A stretch of DNA of 41,756 nt. It comes from Betaproteobacteria bacterium. GTDB taxonomy: Bacteria; Pseudomonadota; Gammaproteobacteria; Burkholderiales; Burkholderiaceae_C. The stretch spans positions 1 through 41,756 of the forward strand of contig JANYKR010000153.1 in NCBI GenBank assembly GCA_025358155.1. Reading direction: 5' to 3'. Positions 35,042-41,756 of the stretch are shown here, one piece after another. Below the pieces are notes generated by a model, which saw only the letters and a list, made by a program, of their open reading frames with translations, was not told the DNA's origin and searched no databases. The stretch's first letter is position 1, and the number at the start of each line of letters is the position of its first letter. A program made the translations under genes and the position numbers.

Positions 35042-35063
35042 TTGGCGGCTGATTGGCGGCTGA
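35033..35063. repeat. 11-bp tandem repeat spanning the MoaD-like stop codon
   Basis: GGCGGCTGATT at 35033-35043 and 35044-35054, with a third partial GGCGGCTGA to 35063. The first copy supplies the Gly-Gly and the TGA stop; the others repeat the same stop in the non-coding DNA. Confidence 0.85.
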
Positions 35064-35090
35064 CCGGGGGCTGTTCACCCGTTGCCCGGT

Positions 35091-36017
35091 TCAGCGCAGC
35101 TTGGCCCCGCCCAGCACCTGCTGGTTGACGGTCGTCTTGTCGGCGCTGCTGCCAGGCGCGTCAAACGTCACCCGCTGGTTGACACGGTGGTGCGGCCAGT
35201 AGTCGGCCACCGCGTAGTGCTGGGTCGAGCGGTTGTCCCAGATGGCGATGCCACCGGCCTCCCACTGGTGGTGCACCATGAACTCGGGCTTCTTCAGCCA
35301 TTCGAGCAGGAAGTTGAGGATGCCGCGGGCCTCGTGCCGGTCGATGCCGACGATGTTGCGGGTGAAGTCGGCATTGACAAACACGCACTTGCGGCCCGAG
35401 TCGGGGTTGGTGCGGATCACCGGGTGCCGCACCGGCTTGAAGGCCTTGATGGCGGCGATCAGCGCATCGTCGCCACGCGCACCCAGCGCCTCGCGGAAGC
35501 CCGACACCTCCCAGCTGTGCACGGCGCTCAGGCCTTCGAGATACTTTTTCAGACCCGGCGACAGCCAGTCGTAAGCCTTGCTGGTGCTGGTCCAGCAGGT
35601 GTTGCCACCGGCCGGTGGGGTGACGGTGATCTGGATCGCTGTGCCCAGCGGCGGCTCGGGCTTCCAGCTGATGTCGGTGTGCCAGTTGTCGATCGACGGC
35701 GGATGCTCCCGGTCGGAGACGATCATCTCCAGTTCGGGCGCACCGGGCTTGCGCTCGAAATACGAGCCCGACGATACCGGGCCGAACACCTTGGCCAGCG
35801 CCACATGCTGGGCCGGCGTGATGGTCTGCGGCCTGAAGAAGATCACCTCGAAGTCAAACAGCGCCTGGCGCAATTCGGCCTTGACCGGGTCGGTCAGGGG
35901 CTGGGTCAGGTCGACCCCTTCGATCCAGGCGGCGAAGTTGGGCATCCGCGGCTCGGGCCGGATGTGCTTGTAGCGGCGCTTGATGTTGATCAGCTTGAGG
36001 GCTTGGGTATTGGCCAT
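35091..36017 (-). CDS. TauD/TfdA-family Fe(II)/2-oxoglutarate dioxygenase
   Basis: The 308-residue enzyme would couple 2-oxoglutarate decarboxylation to hydroxylation of a small acidic substrate such as taurine, another sulfonate, or an aryloxyalkanoate. Iron ligands: His113 and Asp115 in WHTDISW and His267 in STQHYAVADYW. Arg278 or Arg282 would hold 2-oxoglutarate. GDP-like conserved stretches SDREHPPSIDNWHTD and GGIAIWDNRSTQHY are typical of the family. AAGGAGG lies 5-6 bp before the ATG, a strong ribosome binding site. A remnant of an ABC permease precedes it on the same strand, as expected for a former tau/ssu-type uptake operon. The substrate is not determined. Confidence 0.92.
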   Translation of the reverse strand: MANTQALKLINIKRRYKHIRPEPRMPNFAAWIEGVDLTQPLTDPVKAELRQALFDFEVIFFRPQTITPAQHVALAKVFGPVSSGSYFERKPGAPELEMIVSDREHPPSIDNWHTDISWKPEPPLGTAIQITVTPPAGGNTCWTSTSKAYDWLSPGLKKYLEGLSAVHSWEVSGFREALGARGDDALIAAIKAFKPVRHPVIRTNPDSGRKCVFVNADFTRNIVGIDRHEARGILNFLLEWLKKPEFMVHHQWEAGGIAIWDNRSTQHYAVADYWPHHRVNQRVTFDAPGSSADKTTVNQQVLGGAKLR

Positions 36018-36057
36018 GGGGTGCCTCCTTCGGGCAGGGGGGTGGTGGGGGGGGGGA

Positions 36058-36330
36058 CTATGGCCAGTGCAGCAGGCGCTTTTCGATCCAGGTCGTGTTG
36101 CGCACCATGCTGAAGCCCAGCAGGGCCAGCACCAGCAGCAAGGCCATCACGCCGTTGAGGTTGAAGGTGGAGCCCAGGCAGGCCAGTGGCTGGCCCAGGC
36201 CTTTTTCACTGGCGATGATCTCGCCACCGACCACCCCCAGCAGCGCGCAGATCAAGCCCAGCCGCAGGCCCGAGTACAACACCGGCACGGCGGCGGTGCA
36301 TCGCAAAACAGTGAATGAAGGCTTGATCAT
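36058..36330 (-). pseudogene. Remnant of a TauC/SsuC-type ABC permease
   Basis: Only the last 75 or so residues of a permease remain: VPVLYSGLRLGLICALLGVV, then GEIIASEKGLGQ, a hydrophobic helix, and a C-terminal IEKRLLHW. This is the C-terminal end of the inner-membrane subunit of nitrate/taurine/sulfonate ABC importers, which are normally about 250 residues. The part before residue 14 does not match the family, and a TGA lies just upstream of the first ATG. No ATPase or binding-protein gene is nearby. It is therefore a truncated gene, upstream of the TauD-family gene by 40 bp. A run of ten G (36047-36056) lies between them. Confidence 0.8.
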
Positions 36331-36413
36331 CTTGGGCTCTCAGTCGGAGGCGGCAGGGTGGGTTGGCGACAACTTGATGCTAGACAAGGCCTGGCGCGGG
36401 AATTTCCACCTAA

Positions 36414-36790
36414 GTGACAATCTCGGGGGCGACCCTGTCATCGCAATCCCCAAGCCTTGCCGACCTGCCTGTCTTGCCTGCCTGTCCCACCGCCGTGCCT
36501 GTCGTTGCGCGGCACAGCCCGTCGCAGGCCGGCGCAAGCTTTCAGGAGCGGCTGCAGGACCTGCCACCGGCGGTGGCCGAGCGATTGATGGCAGTCGGTG
36601 TCTGCCGCAAATGGCGGCGCGGCCAGACCCTGGTGCATCGGGGGGCGCGCAGCCAGGCCGGGGTGGCCTGCCTGCAGGGCCGGCCACCACCCTGCATGTG
36701 ACCCGGGAGTGGCAGGCGCAAGGCCGGGTCAGGCTGGGTTGCGGCGGGCTGACCTTGCATGAGGCGCCGCCTCAGCCCCTCTCGACCGGC
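36414..36790 (+). pseudogene. Internally deleted Crp/Fnr-type regulator
   Basis: From GTG 36414 a 95-codon frame encodes the start of a cyclic-nucleotide-binding domain (FQERLQDLPPAVAERLMAVG, then KWRRGQTLVHRGARS and ACLQG) and then stops. At about 36683, in another frame, the end of a Crp-type DNA-binding domain follows: TTLHVTREWQAQGRVRLGCG, then GLTLHE. The middle, roughly 110-130 residues including most of the sensor domain and the first part of the helix-turn-helix, is missing. A deletion with frameshift explains this. It lies between the truncated permease and the outer-membrane protein gene. Confidence 0.7.
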
Positions 36791-36843
36791 GGCCCTGGCT
36801 TACGCCGGCCAACCCAGGCCGATCACACCCATCCTGCGGTGGC

Positions 36844-38385
36844 TCACCAGGTTGGCAGCGAAAACAGGTAGTCGAAGCCCAGGCTCAGGCTGTTGGCCGA
36901 GAAGCGGTTGCCGGCCTTGCTGCGGGCCTCGATGTGGCCCACGGTCGTGCGCAACGCTGCGCGGTCCGTCAGGCCGTAGCGCAGTCCGGCGCCGGCCTTC
37001 AGGGCCAGGCCGTGGATGTTGGGGCCGGCCATCAGCTCGCCAAACGCCTGCAGGCGTTCACGCCCGCCGCCCAGGCTCTGCACGCCAATGCCTCCCAGCA
37101 GCTCGCCATAACCGGGGTAGCCGAGGTAGGTGCTGTAGGCCACCGAGGCCTGCAGCGGGACGTACCAGCGCTCATTGATGATGCCTTCGGCTTGTATCCC
37201 GATCAGCCTCAGGCTGCCGCGATCGACACCGATGAAGCGCAGCGACGACTCGGACTGCTGGAACAGGCTGACCCGAAAACCCTGGTATGACGGCGAGCCG
37301 GCGCTGTCGCTGGTGGCCGAGGGCTGATCGCCGGTGCGCAAGTGGCGGGTCAGTCCCAGCCCGACCGACAGGTTCTTGGACGAGCCCTTGGGTGCTATCA
37401 GGTAGCCGGCCGACAGCGACAGGCCCAGATCCTTGGTCAACGCGTATTCGCCCACCACCCTCGGGTACACCAGCAGCCCGGCATCGGTGTTGATCTTGTC
37501 GGGCGCGTAGCCGCCCGAGCCGATGCCGAGCTGACCGTACAGGGTAAAGCGCGGCGACAACTGAACCCGTTGCCCGAGCCCGCCCAGAACATGGTTGTAC
37601 AGCGGCATGCCGCGGTAGCCCACGCCCAGGCCGGCGTACCAGTAGGTGTCGCGGGCAAAGAACTGCGCAAATTGCAGGTCGGCGACGTTGAAGCTGCCCT
37701 TGAACGTGCCCTCGGGGCTGAGTTGCTTGAAGTTGTCGAGCACCACCGTCAACATCCGCTCGCTCGATGACGCTGCAACCTGGCTGGCGTCGGCCGGCGA
37801 CAGGCGCTGCCCGTCGCTGCCGAAAGGCCCGGTAAGGTAGTTGAACGGGACTTGCAAAAAGACGTTGGCCTGGGTGCCGTCGATGGCCGACCGCATGAAC
37901 TTCATCTTTGCCACATTCAGGCCGATCGAGTAGTTCCCCAGGTCGTAGCCCAGCCCGACAGAGGCTTTGTAGAAGCTGCCCGAGCCCGACAACGACTTGG
38001 CGTTTTCGGTGCTGCGGCCCCCGGCACCGCCTCCGAACGACAGGCCGGCCGTGGCAAACAACTGGGGCGTCAGGCGTCGCTGCAGGTTCGCACCGATGTC
38101 ATAGGCGGTGAAGCCGCCATACACCCCTTTGACCAGCGGCGCATACAGGCCGGCACCCAGGTACAGCCCGTCGGCAATCCGGTTGAGCACGTGGAAGCCC
38201 ATCAGGTCGATGGGGGCGTCGCCCGCCACACGCAGGACCTGGTAGTCCAGCACCACGAGCGCCTCGTTGAGGCGCAGCCCGGGGGCTTCCGGCGCAGGCG
38301 CATCCGACTTTTGCGCCACCGCGCCGGTGTTGGCGAGCAAGCCCGCCAAAAGCATGCCTGCCGAGAATTTAACGCTGGCTGCCAT
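36844..38385 (-). CDS. Outer-membrane protein with three repeated beta modules
   Basis: From ATG 38385 the protein has 513 residues. A Sec signal peptide ends near GAVAQ (residue 25). The rest is alternating hydrophobic/aromatic strands with Gly-rich turns and ends in FSLPTW, an aromatic C-terminus suited to BAM recognition. Three regions share a pattern: about 58-185 (LYLGAGLYAPL...YGGFTAYDIG, LTPQLFATAGLSFGGG), 230-348 (YWYAGLGVGYRG...LGGLGQRV, LSPRFTLYGQLGIGSGG, GEYALTKDLGLSLSAGY) and 390-510 (RWYVPLQASVAY...LLGGIGVQ, GAGLRYGLTDRAALRTTVGH). No known family was recognised. It could be a porin-like barrel or three fused small barrels. Confidence 0.75.
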   Translation of the reverse strand: MAASVKFSAGMLLAGLLANTGAVAQKSDAPAPEAPGLRLNEALVVLDYQVLRVAGDAPIDLMGFHVLNRIADGLYLGAGLYAPLVKGVYGGFTAYDIGANLQRRLTPQLFATAGLSFGGGAGGRSTENAKSLSGSGSFYKASVGLGYDLGNYSIGLNVAKMKFMRSAIDGTQANVFLQVPFNYLTGPFGSDGQRLSPADASQVAASSSERMLTVVLDNFKQLSPEGTFKGSFNVADLQFAQFFARDTYWYAGLGVGYRGMPLYNHVLGGLGQRVQLSPRFTLYGQLGIGSGGYAPDKINTDAGLLVYPRVVGEYALTKDLGLSLSAGYLIAPKGSSKNLSVGLGLTRHLRTGDQPSATSDSAGSPSYQGFRVSLFQQSESSLRFIGVDRGSLRLIGIQAEGIINERWYVPLQASVAYSTYLGYPGYGELLGGIGVQSLGGGRERLQAFGELMAGPNIHGLALKAGAGLRYGLTDRAALRTTVGHIEARSKAGNRFSANSLSLGFDYLFSLPTW

Positions 38386-38588
38386 CGGTGCTTGCTCGGT
38401 CGCTGTTGGGGGACACCCCGTGCCCGGCATTGCAAGGACACCGGGAGCAGGGCGGAATCAAAACTGAATTCTAGTGGCCGGTTGTGGCGGCCTGCCTGGC
38501 TTGCGGCGGCTCGGCGCCCTGGGCGGACCGCTCGGGCATTGACCCAGCCCAGGCCCAACTGCCAAGCTGGCACCCGGGCCACAGCCTG

Positions 38589-38873
38589 CTAACGCAGTTC
38601 GACCTCGACAAAGACGAACTCGTGTTCGTTGTCGTTGATGACGTTGTGCTCGACGCCCACCGACCGCGCATACGCGACGCCGGCAGTCAGCGGGCTGTGC
38701 ACCTCGCCTGTCGGCGTCTCGAGCAGCAGCGTACCGGTGGTCATCGGCACCACCACATAGTCCATGGCATGGCGGTGCCAGCCGGTTTCGGCACCGGGGG
38801 CAAAGCGCCATTCGGTCACTTTCATGCGTGCTTGGTCTATCTGCACGGTGGGCACGGCCTGCGGTCGCGTCAT
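38589..38873 (-). CDS. Cupin-domain protein
   Basis: A 94-residue single cupin. The first motif is RFAPGAETGWHRHAMDYVVV with the metal-binding His pair (HRH) and a hydrophobic acid-poor tail; the second is a shortened VGVEHNVIND with a His. The strand pattern fits a small beta-barrel that may bind a metal. AGGAAG lies 9 bp before the ATG at 38873; upstream in-frame codons belong to the tandem repeat and are not coding. It follows ghrA by about 100 bp on the same strand. Function unknown; it might act on a hydroxy-acid or 2-oxo acid handled by GhrA. Confidence 0.85.
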   Translation of the reverse strand: MTRPQAVPTVQIDQARMKVTEWRFAPGAETGWHRHAMDYVVVPMTTGTLLLETPTGEVHSPLTAGVAYARSVGVEHNVINDNEHEFVFVEVELR

Positions 38874-38927
38874 GGGAGACTTCCTTTCGAGAGCGGTGGG
38901 TGCCGGCTGGACCGGCGGCGGGTAAAA

Positions 38928-38987
38928 GGCGTCAGCAACCCCGGCGTCAGCAACCCCGGCATCAGCAACCCTGGGGTCAGTAACCCC
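38928..38987. repeat. Four copies of a 15-bp repeat over the ghrA stop codon
   Basis: GGCGTCAGCAACCCC at 38928-38942 and 38943-38957, GGCATCAGCAACCCT at 38958-38972 and GGGGTCAGTAACCCC at 38973-38987. Read on the ghrA strand, the last copy contains the final codons and TGA of ghrA (38979-38977), and each other copy repeats a TGA in the same frame. Confidence 0.9.
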
Positions 38988-39948
38988 GGCCAGTGTCGAC
39001 CGCACGGGGCGGGCTCAGACCGTGGTCGACCTGCGCCAGGTTCTCTAGCGTCTGCCCGGCAATGACGGCCAGGCTGGTGCGGGTGGCGATGTGCGGCGTG
39101 ACGGTGATGCGGCTGTCGTGCCAGAACGGGTGCCCTGGCGGCAGGGGCTCGGTGCTGAAGGCGTCGAGCGTGGCAGCGGCGATCTGGCCGGACGCAAGCG
39201 CATCGAGCAGGTCGCCCTCGACCAGGTGCGCGCCACGGCCGACGTTGATCACATGCGCGCCGTGCGGCAGCCGGGCAAAGCAGCGGGCGTCGAGAAAGCC
39301 TTCGGTTTCGGCCGTCAGCGGCAGCAGGCAGACCAGGGTGTTGCAGCCGCCCAGAAACTCGTCGAGCTGCGCTGCACCGTGGAAGGCCTGAACGCCGGCC
39401 GGCCCGCTGGACTTTGCGCTGCGGCTCCAGCCGCGCACCCGGTAACCGATGGCTGCCAGTGCGGTGGCGCAGGCCGTGCCCAAGTGGCCGAGACCGGCAA
39501 TGCCGACGGTGTGCTGCTCGGGCGACTGCGGATGGCGCGGCTCCCAGCGGGCCTGCGCCGCCAGCGCGCGGTAGTGGTCCATCGCCCGCTGGTGGCGGAT
39601 CACGGCGCCACACACAAAGGCGTTCATCCCGAGCGCCATGCCGCTGTCGACGATGCGGCACAGCGGCACCTGCGGCGGCAGGCTTGCGTCAGCGGTGATG
39701 TGCTCGACGCCAGCGGCGAGCGACTGCACCAGCCGCAGCCTCGGCATCTGTGCCAGCAGGCCGTGCGGCGGAAACCAGCAAACGGCAGCGTCGATCTGGT
39801 CGAGCGCGCCGAGCGCATCGACGTTGGTGCCGTGGCGCAGGTCGATGCCTGGGCAGGCGGCACGGAAGGCCGGCTCCAGGTAGCGCAGGTCGATCCGCTC
39901 GCTGAGCAGCGCGATGCACGGTGCACCGGTTGCGGTGGGGTTGCGCAT
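38977..39948 (-). CDS. ghrA: Glyoxylate/hydroxypyruvate reductase A type
   Basis: A D-isomer-specific 2-hydroxyacid dehydrogenase of 323 residues that reduces glyoxylate or hydroxypyruvate with NADPH. The nucleotide-binding motif is GIAGLGHLG (149-157), followed by WSRS, in which Arg would favour NADP(H). The catalytic residues are Arg238 in NVGRGAHLVE, Glu267 in STEPLPPGHPFW and His286 in TPHIATR. The layout and the LRLVQSLAAGVEHI segment match the GhrA subgroup rather than GhrB. AAGGAGAAG lies about 7 bp before the ATG at 39948, fixing the start. The stop is 32 bp before the molybdoenzyme gene's end upstream of it; the two may be an operon with the cupin. Confidence 0.88.
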   Translation of the reverse strand: MRNPTATGAPCIALLSERIDLRYLEPAFRAACPGIDLRHGTNVDALGALDQIDAAVCWFPPHGLLAQMPRLRLVQSLAAGVEHITADASLPPQVPLCRIVDSGMALGMNAFVCGAVIRHQRAMDHYRALAAQARWEPRHPQSPEQHTVGIAGLGHLGTACATALAAIGYRVRGWSRSAKSSGPAGVQAFHGAAQLDEFLGGCNTLVCLLPLTAETEGFLDARCFARLPHGAHVINVGRGAHLVEGDLLDALASGQIAAATLDAFSTEPLPPGHPFWHDSRITVTPHIATRTSLAVIAGQTLENLAQVDHGLSPPRAVDTGRGY

Positions 39949-39980
39949 CGGCGCTTCTCCTTCTTTCTGTATTTTGCGGT

Positions 39981-41756
39981 TCAGCCAGCGTAACCAGCCA
40001 CCGCCAGCAGTGCAACTTCGACCGCAGTGTCGTAGTAGGTTGCGCCGCGACCGATGTCGGTCAGCGCGCCCGAAGTGACGGCATTCGCGTTTTCGCCGTC
40101 GTCGCTCAACTTTTGCCACCAGATCGACGGCGCGACCACCACGCCGGTGCGTACCCGGTCCGAAACGCGGGCCACACAGGTGAAGGCGCCGCGGTCGTTG
40201 TGCACCCGCACCCGCATGCCGTCTGCGATGCTACGCGCCGCCGCATCGGCGGGGTGGATCTCGACGCTGGGCTCGCCGGTGTCGCGGCGCAGCGAGGCCA
40301 TCGACGAGAAGCTGGCGTTCAGGTAATGGCGCGAGGGTGGCGTCAGCAGCATCAGCGGAAAGCGTGCGGCGAGTGCGGCATTGCCCAGTGCCGACTCGCG
40401 CGGCGGCACAAACGCTGGCAGCGCATCAAGGCCTTGCTGCCGTGCCGTCTCGCTCTCGAACTCGCAGCGGCCCGACGGTGTCGGAAACTTGCCTTCGGCA
40501 AATGGTGTCCAGCGCTCGGGCAGGGCGAGCCGTTGCCAGCCTTCACGCTTGAGCAGGTCGAAGGCGAGCGTCGCATTGACCGGTGCGGCGCGGTCGTGCG
40601 CACCACGCGCCACTTCTTCATCGGTCTCGGTGAAACACGGCTCGGTAAAGCCCATGCGCGCGGCCAGGCGGCGGAACAGCTCGGCGTTTGAGCAGGCCTC
40701 GCCCAGCGGCGCGATCGCGGCCTCGTTCCACATCGTGTAGAGCGTGCCGTAGGGGCGGTGGATGTCGAGCTGTTCGAGCTGGGTCGTCGCCGGCAGCAGG
40801 ATGTCGGCGTAGTCGCAGGTGTCGGTCGGGAAGATCTCGTGCACCACCGTGAACAGGTCGGGCCGCATCAGCCCTTGCCGCACCCGGGTGTTGTCGGGCG
40901 CCACCGCCGCAGGGTTGGAGGCATAGACGATGAGCGCGCGGATCGGCGGATCTTTGAGGTTCAGCAGCGCATCACCGAGCTGCGCCATGCTGACGCTGCG
41001 CGGTGGCGGGTCGGGCAACAGGTGGCGTGCGTCGAGCCGCGGCTGGTCAACCGCGTGGACGCCGGTCTGGTCGAGCAGCACACCGCCAGCGGGCTCGCGC
41101 CAGGCGCCCGTCAGCGCCGGCAGGCAGGCGATGGCGCGCACCGCATTGCCACCGCCGGCATGGCGCTGCAGGCCGAAATTGACCCGAATCGCCGACGCAC
41201 GCTCGGCACCGTAGGCCTCGGCAAGCCGCACGATGTCGCTGGCAACCAGGCCGGTGATGGCCGCCACCCGCTCGGGCGGGTAGTCGGCGGCGCGGGCGGC
41301 CAACGCATCGAAACCCAGCGTGTAGCGGGCGATGTAGTCAGGGTCGATCAGCTTGCGCTTGATCAGCACCTGCATCAGCCCGAACGCCAGCGCGCCGTCG
41401 GTGCCGGGCAGCGGCGCGAGGTGCCAGTCGGATTTCTCGGCCGACAGTGAGCGGTACGGGTCGATCGCTATGACTTGTGCGCCTTTGCGCCGGGCTTGGG
41501 CGATGCGCGTCCACAGGTGCAGGTTGGAGCTGATCGGGTTGGTGCCCCACAGCACGATCAGCTTGGCGTCGGCAAAGGCGGTGATGTCGGTGCCGATCGG
41601 CGCGCCGACCACCAGGCTGTAGCCGGCTCGCCCGGCGCTGGAGCACAGCACACGCTCGGGCAGCGATGCACCGAGCTTGTGGAAAAAGCGCCTCGGCATG
41701 CCGAAGTTGTTGACCAGCCCGAGCGTGCCCGAATAGGCATACGGCAAGATCGCCTG
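39981..41756 (-). CDS. DMSO-reductase-family molybdopterin oxidoreductase (partial)
   Basis: The C-terminal 591 residues of a bis-MGD molybdoenzyme are visible; the start lies beyond the right edge. LIVLWGTNPISSNLH and GAQVIAIDPYRS are the nucleotide-type cofactor-binding segments, PLPGTDGALAFGLMQ is a family signature, and DYADILLPATTQLEQLDIHR lies in the middle domain. The dinucleotide-binding C-terminal domain runs from about FPLMLLTPPSRHYLNA to the end, with IHPADAAARSIADG and WWQKLSDDGENANA. The 4Fe-4S region, active-site residue and any signal peptide are not in the window. Substrate unknown; relatives act on oxyanions, formate or nitrogen/sulfur oxides. Probably upstream of ghrA in one operon. 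Confidence 0.9.
   Translation of the reverse strand, partial: QAILPYAYSGTLGLVNNFGMPRRFFHKLGASLPERVLCSSAGRAGYSLVVGAPIGTDITAFADAKLIVLWGTNPISSNLHLWTRIAQARRKGAQVIAIDPYRSLSAEKSDWHLAPLPGTDGALAFGLMQVLIKRKLIDPDYIARYTLGFDALAARAADYPPERVAAITGLVASDIVRLAEAYGAERASAIRVNFGLQRHAGGGNAVRAIACLPALTGAWREPAGGVLLDQTGVHAVDQPRLDARHLLPDPPPRSVSMAQLGDALLNLKDPPIRALIVYASNPAAVAPDNTRVRQGLMRPDLFTVVHEIFPTDTCDYADILLPATTQLEQLDIHRPYGTLYTMWNEAAIAPLGEACSNAELFRRLAARMGFTEPCFTETDEEVARGAHDRAAPVNATLAFDLLKREGWQRLALPERWTPFAEGKFPTPSGRCEFESETARQQGLDALPAFVPPRESALGNAALAARFPLMLLTPPSRHYLNASFSSMASLRRDTGEPSVEIHPADAAARSIADGMRVRVHNDRGAFTCVARVSDRVRTGVVVAPSIWWQKLSDDGENANAVTSGALTDIGRGATYYDTAVEVALLAVAGYAG

Noticed and set aside
38928-38987. CRISPR array
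   Set aside because: Units are 15 bp directly abutting, with no spacers and no cas genes.

Overview
The window is high-GC DNA (strong G/C preference at third codon positions) from a chemoorganotrophic betaproteobacterium, most likely Burkholderiales (Comamonadaceae or Rubrivivax/Leptothrix relatives). This rests on two Bug/TctC-type receptors without local permeases, an xdhABC locus, an IorAB-type molybdenum hydroxylase, a BMP-type nucleoside ABC transporter and DUF2789. No rRNA, tRNA, CRISPR array, phage or intact insertion sequence was seen.

Layout. (1) 1-390, minus strand: the edge of an acyl-carrier-protein cluster that continues off the left side. (2) 792-2097, plus: a DUF2789 protein and a Crp/Fnr-type regulator. 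(3) 2043-16776: a purine-catabolism locus. xdhA-xdhB-xdhC run leftward; from the same control region a LysR regulator, guanine deaminase, a BMP-type purine/nucleoside ABC transporter (ATPase, two permeases, lipoprotein), a Rieske oxygenase, an adenine deaminase and an NTF2-like protein run rightward. Together they would import purines, deaminate guanine and adenine and oxidise hypoxanthine/xanthine to urate. Urate-degrading genes are not in the window. (4) 16821-24678, minus: enoyl-CoA hydratase, AMP-forming ligase, epoxide-hydrolase-like protein, thiolase, a Bug receptor and a family-5 solute-binding protein; this looks like uptake and CoA-dependent breakdown of an unidentified acid. (5) 24786-30741: a SulP transporter, an IorA/IorB-like molybdenum hydroxylase and a second Bug receptor. 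(6) 30880-35041, plus: an ECF42-type sigma factor followed by VOC, SRPBCC and YCII/DGPF proteins, then a BNR beta-propeller and a MoaD/ThiS-like small protein. (7) 35091-36790: a TauD-family dioxygenase beside two broken genes, an ABC permease C-terminus and an internally deleted Crp-type regulator. (8) 36844-41756, minus: an outer-membrane protein that appears to contain three repeated beta modules, a cupin, a GhrA-type reductase and the C-terminal part of a DMSO-reductase-family molybdoenzyme cut by the right edge.

Themes. Three separate molybdenum enzymes lie within 42 kb. Short tandem repeats of 11-16 bp occur four times, three of them at gene ends or in place of a ribosome binding site. 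The most promising leads are the Rieske oxygenase inside the purine transport/deamination operon, the three-module outer-membrane protein, a match to the published ECF42 promoter in front of the YCII-type operon, the beta-propeller/ubiquitin-like gene pair, and the Gly-rich expansion at the hinge of the CoA ligase.
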